Below, piece by piece: positions 11,501-21,081 of a DNA stretch of 64,000 nucleotides. The stretch comes from Aradus depressus (lineage: Eukaryota; Arthropoda; Insecta; Hemiptera; Aradidae): assembly GCA_963662175.1 (NCBI GenBank), contig OY759218.1:11586001-11650000 (forward strand). The letters run 5' to 3'. How positions within the stretch are numbered: position 1 is the first letter of the stretch; every line of letters begins with the position of its first letter. A program made the position numbers and the translations under genes. The notes beneath the pieces are model-generated. The model ran no database searches, was not told the DNA's origin, and worked only from the letters and a program-made list of their open reading frames with translations.

Positions 11501-14500
11501 TGAAAACTCGATCTCGGATTTCCGCACAATTATAATACTTTCTTATACTGTAGATATAAAAAAGTAATAATCCAAAATGTATTATATGTAAATAAATGTT
11601 TACCTTATTCAAAATATACCATACTCCAACCACCGAACAACATAATAAGCATACAACGTCGTGTGATGTAAAGGAATAATCGATGAGGTCTTCGTTATTC
11701 GGGCTTTTTCCTTTAGTAAATTTCAAATGGAATGAAATGTTGGGAATTGCAGCTGGGACCAACGAGCAAATAATTGGACTGAAATCAGAACGCAATCATA
11801 TTAAATTCTATATATACATATATATATATCTTCCCTCTTAACAATACTAGTAGTCATGATTACAATACCAGAAAGAAAGAACATTTTCGAATAACTGCAC
11901 ATTGTTCTTCTCATAATGATTGACAGAGTGGACAGTAACTTTTCAAAGTTGAGGGAAGACGAGGTTTTGTCATGTTAATAAAAAACTCAGTATTTGGCCT
12001 ACGTTTCGGAAATTATTTATTTCGTTCTTCAGGGCCTTATAATGAATGACATGAGTCGATGTATATAGTGGAGGTGGTATGTGACTATATTTTATTTTCC
12101 TATTAGTATATCTTTTATACTTTTCGAAATACGTTAATTCACAATTTTGAAAAGTTAAACTTTTTTTTGTATTTCTTTTTAAAGCAAAAAGAAAGCAAAA
12201 ATCTGCCCAGTCGTTTGTCTCATATTGCTCAACAGAATGTAAAAAAAAGAAAAAAACATTCTTCTACCTTTTACAATTTACGAGAAAATTACAAGTAAAC
12301 ATATTTCTTAATTTAGAGTGAAAGAATGGATTGTGTGGTGAAGATGGTAAGTGTGTGTGTTGCTTCACCACACACATCCACTCGAGTCATTATAAGGCCT
12401 TGAAGAAGGAAATAAATAGTTTCCAAAACATTGGCCAAGTACTGAGTTTTTATTTACATGACAAAACCTAGACTTCCCTCAACTTTGTTCCTCTCTTTTT
12501 GAAAAAAGTATAACTCATAAAGGAATTTTTTTTTTTTTAATATCCTTCCCCGTCTTCTTGAAGACAATAGAAACAATAAAAAATATAAACTTCAGCCAAA
12601 AATGTTCATGTTAGAGGAAACACTATTCGGAAACAAGTTACATTTCTTATTGTTAAAAGAGAATAAAATAACCATGATATAAAAATCGTGTTTCATATAG
12701 AAAAACATTATTAGATATATAGCTTTCATTTTTATTTTTTGTCAGAGTTCCTTCAGATGTCCTCCTTTAAGGTATGTCATATCTACTATTTGTTTAATAC
12801 TTTCATTGCTAATATAATTATTGCTTAATACTTATATACTAATTTATTTTATTTTTTATTACGTATTATTATTGTATTTTTTTTATTTATATTAGGTATT
12901 ATTATTTTTTTATATTTATATCTTCTCTATATTTCACACATGTGACCTGAGGAAGGGACACAGAACGTCCCAAAATATCGTCTTGAAAAAGTCACTTCTG
13001 GAAGAACAAAAAAATTCATTTCATTATATTTATTACATGTATCTTTAATACTAATCACAACTATGTCCGACCCGAAAAGTGAATAGCTGTTTATATTTCT
13101 AATTTATAAGCTATCTTGATGAAGACATTTTTATGACGTATCTTATTACCATCTTATGGTTTAACGGACATAAATATTATTATTAAATTAAGTGATAAGG
13201 GTGAAGCGCCACAAGATCGAAACATCATTATCTGATCTTGAGTTAGGAAAGAAATACGATTTAGTGGTGTTCTATGCATGAAGAGCCAAAACCCTCCTGA
13301 TTGCTGATTGGATTTCAGCGAGCGGGGAGATCTGACTCAGGTTTGGTCTTCTGGAGCCAGCTCGGTTTTATAATTTTCCCGCATTTGTAGAGTGTTTTCA
13401 GTACTGACTCGATCTCAGCTTGACTCGACCAGGAAATGGCGCAAGAAAAGTAAGTTTTTCTAGTACTATTAAATTTTTTTTTTTTTTTAGTTTCTCTAGG
13501 AACTAAGATTAAAAAAGATTATTTAAAAAAAAAATAGTGGGCATATATGGGTTAAAATAATAAGTAATAGATTAACTAATAAAAAAAATAAAATAAGTCT
13601 ATTATGATTTTTGAATACATACCTAACCAAGTGGCACAACGCTAGAACTCCGAGAATAAAAAAGTAACCAGTTAAAAGAAGGTTTATATCTTCTTTGGAG
13701 AAAATCTGAAAGAACAAAAGAATTATTCGTTAAAAAGTATTCAATATACAATCTACGGAAGTAAAATAGTGCAAATTAAAAATATAATAATAAATACACG
13801 ATAAATAGCCACATATTAAACAACAATTAAAACAAAGAAGTCGTTGGTGAATCCCCAACGCGAATTAATCAATTAACTTTTCGCTCTCCCTTCGAAACCA
13901 ATCGACCGTTCGGGCTAAAAATCTATAGTTGACTTACATGGCCCCCAAATGAAGATTCTGAAGCCAATATTAAACCTATTTTTTTTTTTTTTTGGATCCA
14001 ATGAAAAGTCATCGAATTTCTGACAGATGAACATAACTTGTCCTATACTTCTTAGAGCTGATCAGATGATAACAATAGCAACCTGCACCTGATAGTGCCA
14101 ATACCCATTCGTAACTCATCCCTACACCGACTGTCAGTATTCGCATTGATCCTCTAGCTCGGTAATCCTGATCCTCTGCAAGAAGGGCTCTCCAGGGTAG
14201 CTTTCAACTGAGTTAGGTCGCCGTAGCCCGGGCTCCTCATGCCTCGTTTAACTCGCACAAGTCAATATTCGCATTGATCCTCTAGCTCGGTAATCCTGAT
14301 CCTCTGCAAGAAGGGCTCTCCAGGGTAGCTTTCAACTGAGTTAGGTCGCCGTAGCCCGGGCTCCTCATGCCTCGTTTAATTCGCACAAGTCAATATTCGC
14401 ATTGATCCTCTAGCTCGGTAATCCTGATGTACTATATGTATAGTAGCTTGTAGCATTTGAAATATAATTAAGTTAGGGAGGGGAAGAGATCAGTCCTAAA

Positions 14501-17500
14501 TTTTGCATACCCTGGGTTATTTATCTTACGTACAAGCTCGGGACCTAAATGCATAACATCCCATCTGAAAGAAGGCATGCTCAAGGATAAAAAATGTAAG
14601 GGACTCGGCCGGGAGCTTGATGTTATACAGGCATACTAGCTCTGAGCTACCGGCACCCTCCAGATAATTAATATATTAAATAAGAAAACTATGTCAATAT
14701 GATGAACTGATACGCACACATTGCAGAAAACATAAAATTCCCCAGAAAACTAAATGAAATTTTCAATAACATAACTTCCCCTAAACGGGAAATATAGGAC
14801 TATTTGGATTAATGTATAAAGGTACATATTTTACGTAATATTCTTTCCTAACCAGCAATACAATGGCAAGGTCCTACTAAAACGACGCAACTCTCTAAAC
14901 CCTCCCTCCTCTTCGCCTCAAAGGCAGGTCTTAATTATAAACCTCTGGAGCCATATACGTAATTTCGTATCGATATATTCATGCTATCGTGAGTTATTTA
15001 GTCGGAAACCAAAAAATTCCGGTGAAGACTTATATAATTTTTTAACTGATTACATAAACTTCCTCTTTAGTACGTAAATCTGGGGAACTTAACTAAAAAC
15101 GAGAGATGGGATGAATTAATACAATTTTTCTTGAATTCGAATGATGGATCTCAAATATAATATGTAATACCTCGAATAGTGGAATGGTATATAAATAAAT
15201 GAAAAAAAAAAAAAAAAAATGCAGTACTGAAGTAAATTAACAAGGTGACTGCAGAATGGTAGGAGCTTTTTAAACACATATACCATGGCAAAGACAGCGC
15301 TGTCTGTACATATGGCGCATCTTCATACTTGAGATCTTGAACTTACTACTATTCGAGGAATTTGAATACTTGCGGATACAATTCGCCCATTTCAGATCTT
15401 GTTTCAAAATTGAGGAACTTTCCTTTTTTTTTTTTTGTAATCAGTATTGAAATTATTCATGGCACGATATTTGAATTTCTTAGACTGACATTATAACTCG
15501 AGATCCCTCTAATACTTTCGAATTAATCGCGGATAGTATCCAAAACCTCTTCTAGAAACTTATCAATATTTCTTCTAGAAAAAAAAAATAAATCTCACCT
15601 GAAAAAATACATGTAATCCAAATAAAGCAGCACTCGCAATCAGTGGAAATACGGCTGCATCTTTTTGAGTCATGGTCTCTGGTTTTTCGCCTGTATCCTG
15701 TAAAAATAAAATCAACAATTTATTTTGATAGAATAAAAATGTTTTATCTATGTACACAAGGACAAGCCACAGAAGACGGACTAGAATATCATAAATACGG
15801 TTCAATTACTTAATAAGTAGCGGACTACACAGCCTCCGGACCAGACTTCACTGGGGTGTGAAAGAGAGATCTGATTCAGTAAGCCAACCTCAATCAAGTG
15901 AGGTCTCTCTCCACACTCCTGTCAAGAACTAGTGGCGCAGAGTAAGTAAATACCATAATTACTTAAATTCGCAATACAAGCAGCAAGGTATATACATAAT
16001 AAACATTTTGCACAAATATCAACTGGGATCCAGACAGGAAAAACTATCACTATTGCGCTGTGTAAGGAAATTCTGAATTTATATAATTTCAGTTTTATAA
16101 TTCTTACATTAATTTTTTGGTAGTTACAACCTAGCAATTATAGACGTTTCGGGAAGAACTCTCATCATCAGTATCCTTAATTTATTTGCTAAACTTTTTG
16201 TAGAAACATTTTCCTCATATTGATAATTATATTCTGTTTGCAAAACATATTTTATGAGTCGACCTCTATGTTATAAGTCAAGTCCTTCCCGAAACATCTA
16301 TAATTGCTAGGTTATTTTCGAAGATATGTTGGAAACTATTTATTTAAAGGAATTGTGAGTAATTATCTAGCATTCAATCTATCTATCATGGCGCTACAAC
16401 CCGGTGACGGGTCCTGGCCTCTTCCACCAACAGCCGCCAATTGTCTCGATCCTGTGCGGCTGCCATCCAGTTCCTGATGCGAAATATGTTTCAGGCATCT
16501 TCTGCCACACCATCTGCCCATCTCAGCTTAGGTCTTCCTCGCCGTCTTACTCCATGAATAGGCTCCATTAGCAGCTTCTTTGGCATTTCCTCAGCTTCCA
16601 TCCTGGCGACATATCCTGCCCACCTTAACCGCCCAATCTTCATGACTTTCCGGACATCTGGTTCTCTATATAGTTCGTAGAGCTCCTGGTTGTTGCGTCT
16701 GCGCCACGAAAGGCCTACTTGCACTCCTCCAAATATTCTGCGCAGAACCTTCCTTTCGAATACCAATAGGCTATGTTCGCTCAATTTTGAAGTTGTCCAG
16801 GTTTCTGAGCAATACAGAAGATCTGGGCGGATAATGGTCTTATATAAAATGAATTTAGTCTGCCTGGATATGTGGTTGCTTCTGAACTCTGCGACCTTCT
16901 CAAATTTGTGGGGACCTTATTTCAAGGGTCTCACCTTGGGTAAGAACTTCTCCAGTGACCATGTATTTGGTTTTAGCTGCGTTCACCTATCTAACATTCA
17001 ATTAAATTTATTTATTCGAATATCATTTATATTTAATTATTGATCATCATCCACGGCGCAACAGGCCCATTCGAGCCTTGGCCTCCTCTAGAGAGTTCCC
17101 CCAAAGATTCCTGTCCAGAGCAAGAGGTTCACCAGTTTTGCAGCCGGATGTTCCTTTCGTCCTCACCGACTGCGTCCATCCATCAGACTTCTGCATCCTC
17201 AGCACATGGCCTGCCTATCGAATACGTATCCCCCCCTCCCCCAATATATGTGAAAATCTGAACTTCCAACGCCATTAATTTCATTTATGTGAACTATCAA
17301 CCGTCTGTGTTCATCTACGAAAGCCTTCAAAATGTGATCTATGTAAATTTTGAAAATACGTTCTTATGGTGAATGAAAATATACTGACGTTGTAACTAGA
17401 GAACATACAAAATCTAGTTCAGGTGAGGCGACTGTAAACAAATATTGTTTGTTCAGTATGAAAACATATGTCTTCTGTCTTAATTGACATTTTTTTGGAA

Positions 17501-20500
17501 TAGAGGGTCGAAAAATATGATATTACAATGAAAACCAACATCCAATTTTTTCACAGATTACATTACAGCCGCCCTCTCCCTTCCCTTTGGCCGATTTGGC
17601 TGAAAATCAATAGCTGTCATACTTATGAGATTCTGGACACACATATAAAATTCAGTGAGGGCGCCGTAACGTGCTTGCCAAATTCGAATCTGGGCGAGGT
17701 CCTTAGATTCTGAGAGGTAAACCTTGAGAATGACGTCCTTTGGATAGAACGTTAAGCGATGGTCCCGAACAAGTACGGTGTCTGATACTCGTTAAAGACC
17801 CCTCTACCTTAGGTGAATGAACCTGGGGAAGCAAAATTTAGGACTCCCATAGTGAAGTCGAGCTCACGTTTACCAGAGCGATGAAAGGGCGCTCTGGTAG
17901 TAGGCAGTATGACCATGTAGTTAAAGCCCGGGCATGAGTTGCAATAACTAACTATAAATTTTCGTGTCAATAGATTCATTCAAACGGAAACAACATCGAA
18001 TTTCTGACCGATTACATTACTTACCCTATACTTCATAGTATACGAAAATAGAATGCATCCTTTTCACAATAAGCCCATATTTTTCAAGATTTCGCAATGA
18101 AAATTTGAAAATATGTGCATCACATAGGGAGTTTGAAAATAAGTAATCTTCTGAAAAGTGTACACAGTACTTACTCTTAGACAGTTTTCAGAGGATGCCC
18201 CAATTACTATAATTTTGTTGAAAAACAATTTAGTTGGATTATTGTGAAAAAATATGCGTTCAAACTACAAAAAAAAAAATTAGGCGTTTAAAATGAGGAA
18301 AAATACATAAAACACCATTATTTTGATTTCCATTCTACAAAATTGTTTTCACGAAAACTTAATGATTAGTTGTTTTCTTTAAGTCCATGATACGTAGAGA
18401 ACATTAGAAAACGTGACAATATATAATTCTCAACTTGCACTATCACCTTAAATACATCTAAAAAATTGTTTGTGCATATTGTATAACCAGCACAGTTGAT
18501 TGGGAGTGAAGTGAGCCATGGATCAAGGGTGTCGAAGCCCTGAGAGGAGGCGGTCGATGGCGCGGAGCCTCTAATATAATATATTATACATATTATTATT
18601 ATATTATTCATCTTATACAACCTGCGCAGAAAAATGGGAGTCAAGTGAGCCATGGATCAGGGTGTCGAAGCCCTGAGGGGAGGCGGTCAAAGGGGCGGAG
18701 TCTCTAATATAATATATTATACATATTATTATTATATTATTCATCTTATACAACCTGCGCAGAAAAATGGGAGTGAAGTGAGCCATGGATCAGGGTGTCG
18801 AAGCCCTTAGGAGAGGCGGTCAAAGGGGCGGAGTCTCTAATATAATATATTATACATATTATTATTATATTATTCATCTTATACAACCTGCGCAGAAAAA
18901 TGGGAGTCAAGTGAGCCATGGATCAGGGTGTCGAAGCCCTGAGGGGAGGCGGTCAAAGGGGCGGAGTCTCTAATATAATATATTATACATATTATTATTA
19001 TATTATTCATCTTATACAACCTGCGCAGAAAAATGGGAGTCAAGTGAGCCATGGATCAGGGTGTCGAAGCCCTGAGGGGAGGCGGTCAAAGGGGCGGAGT
19101 CTCTAATATAATATATTATACATATTATTATTATATTATTCATCTTATACAACCTGCGCAGAAAAATGGGAGTCAAGTGAGCCATGGATCAGGGTGTCGA
19201 AGCCCTGAGGGGAGGCGGTCAAAGGGGCGGAGTCTCTAATATAATATATTATACATATTATTATTATATTATTCATCTTATACAACCTGCGCAGAAAAAT
19301 GGGAGTCAAGTGAGCCATGGATCAGGGTGTCGAAGCCCTGAGGGGAGGCGGTCAAAGGGGCGGAGTCTCTAATATAATATATTATACATATTATTATTAT
19401 ATTATTCATCTTATACAACCTGCGCAGAAAAATGGGAGTCAAGTGAGCCATGGATCAGGGTGTCGAAGCCCTGAGGGGAGGCGGTCAAAGGGGCGGAGTC
19501 TCTAATATAATATATTATACATATTATTATTATATTATTCATCTTATACAACCTGCGCAGAAAAATGGGAGTGAAGTGAGCCATGGATCAGGGTGTCGAA
19601 GCCCTTAGGAGAGGCGGTCAAAGGGGCGGAGTCTCTAATATAATATATTATACATATTATTATTATATTATTCATCTTATACAACCTGCGCAGAAAAATG
19701 GGAGTGAAGTGAGCCATGGATCAGGGTATCGAAGCCCTTAGGAGAGGCGGTCGAAGGGGTGGAGCCTCCTATATCATTCTTATATATGTATTATATAATA
19801 CTATATTATACTTCTTTGGAAGAGAAAGGGGGAATAATATCCTATCGGTCAGAACTTCCATGTTTTCCGTTCCCCTGTTCCAAAAGTGCAAAAAAAAAAA
19901 GTTTTTGCCTGTGAACACGATAACTCCCGATAGAATAAATGTTTCGACAGGAAATGTTATATGTAAATTCAAAACCCTATAAGGACAACACCTATTAATT
20001 TTCAGCGGAATCAATTGAAAAGAAGGGGTGAATCAGAGAGGGCTCAATTCAAAAACCCTAACAACGCAGGATGTAATGAATGTATGGATTTGAAATTGTA
20101 TACTTTAATTCAAAACCCCATGACGACGGCATCTATTATTTTTCCGTGATACCGTCAAAAGGGCAGGGGGATCAGAGGAGGGAAATACGATTCAAAAGCA
20201 ACTATGTAAGTCAACCATTGATTTTTAGTCCACGGGTTCAGAGAAAGAGCCAAAACGTAATTAAATAATTCGTTCTGGGGAAGTACATTGCCGGTGATTC
20301 ACCGACAAGTTCTTCATTCTGTGTACGGAATAACAAACTGTTACTGACCTAACAGTTACTTAGGTCGAGTAGCTTTATGTTGCTAAAGGGGAAACCTGCT
20401 AGAATATATATTTATGTATATAAATACATAAGAAACTTTGAAGGATTCCCTCAAATCATGTTCTCCGAGGATGATTAATGAAAATAGTTTCCGTAGTAGG

Positions 20501-21044
20501 TCTTAAGAACCAGGTGCGCAATAAATAGTTTTTCAGAAATAACTTAAAACTGAAAGAGATATCGCTATCTATAACGAATGTACGAACAAAAAATGTCCTA
20601 TTACTTATTTCATTGTTTTTTGTGTTTGCCCAGCTATACGAAGTGAGTCTAAGAGAATCTATTTAATCCCTCAAAAATTCGATGTTGACTTTTCACCGGA
20701 ATTTTATGTTTTCCGAACCCCTGAATTTTATGTTTTCCGAACCCCTGAATTCAAAAATAGGGGGGAAAAAACATTCCTGATTGTCTGTGAACACGATAAT
20801 TCCCGATAGAATGAATGTATCGACACATTTTATGTGTATATCCACAACCCTAAAAGGACCTATTCAATTTTAGTTAAATCGGCTAAAGGCAAGAGGATTA
20901 GCGGGGGGGCTTAACATAAAAACTCTAATAACTGCCGTTGTATTTTTTTTTTTTTTTTTTTTTATGCCTTTAGATCATTACAAAATAAAAGATAAACATT
21001 ACAAGATAAATAGGCTACCTCATCCCAGAAGACGGAGTCTGAGT

Positions 21045-21081
<37 letters not shown>

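Noticed and set aside
18498..19780. CRISPR-like array
   Set aside because: The 133-bp units have no unique spacers and the genome is eukaryotic.
18785..19982. Series of identical 62-codon ORFs (MDQGVEALR...) in the satellite
   Set aside because: The unit length of 133 is not a multiple of three and every ORF is the same satellite sequence read in successive frames; nothing suggests a gene.
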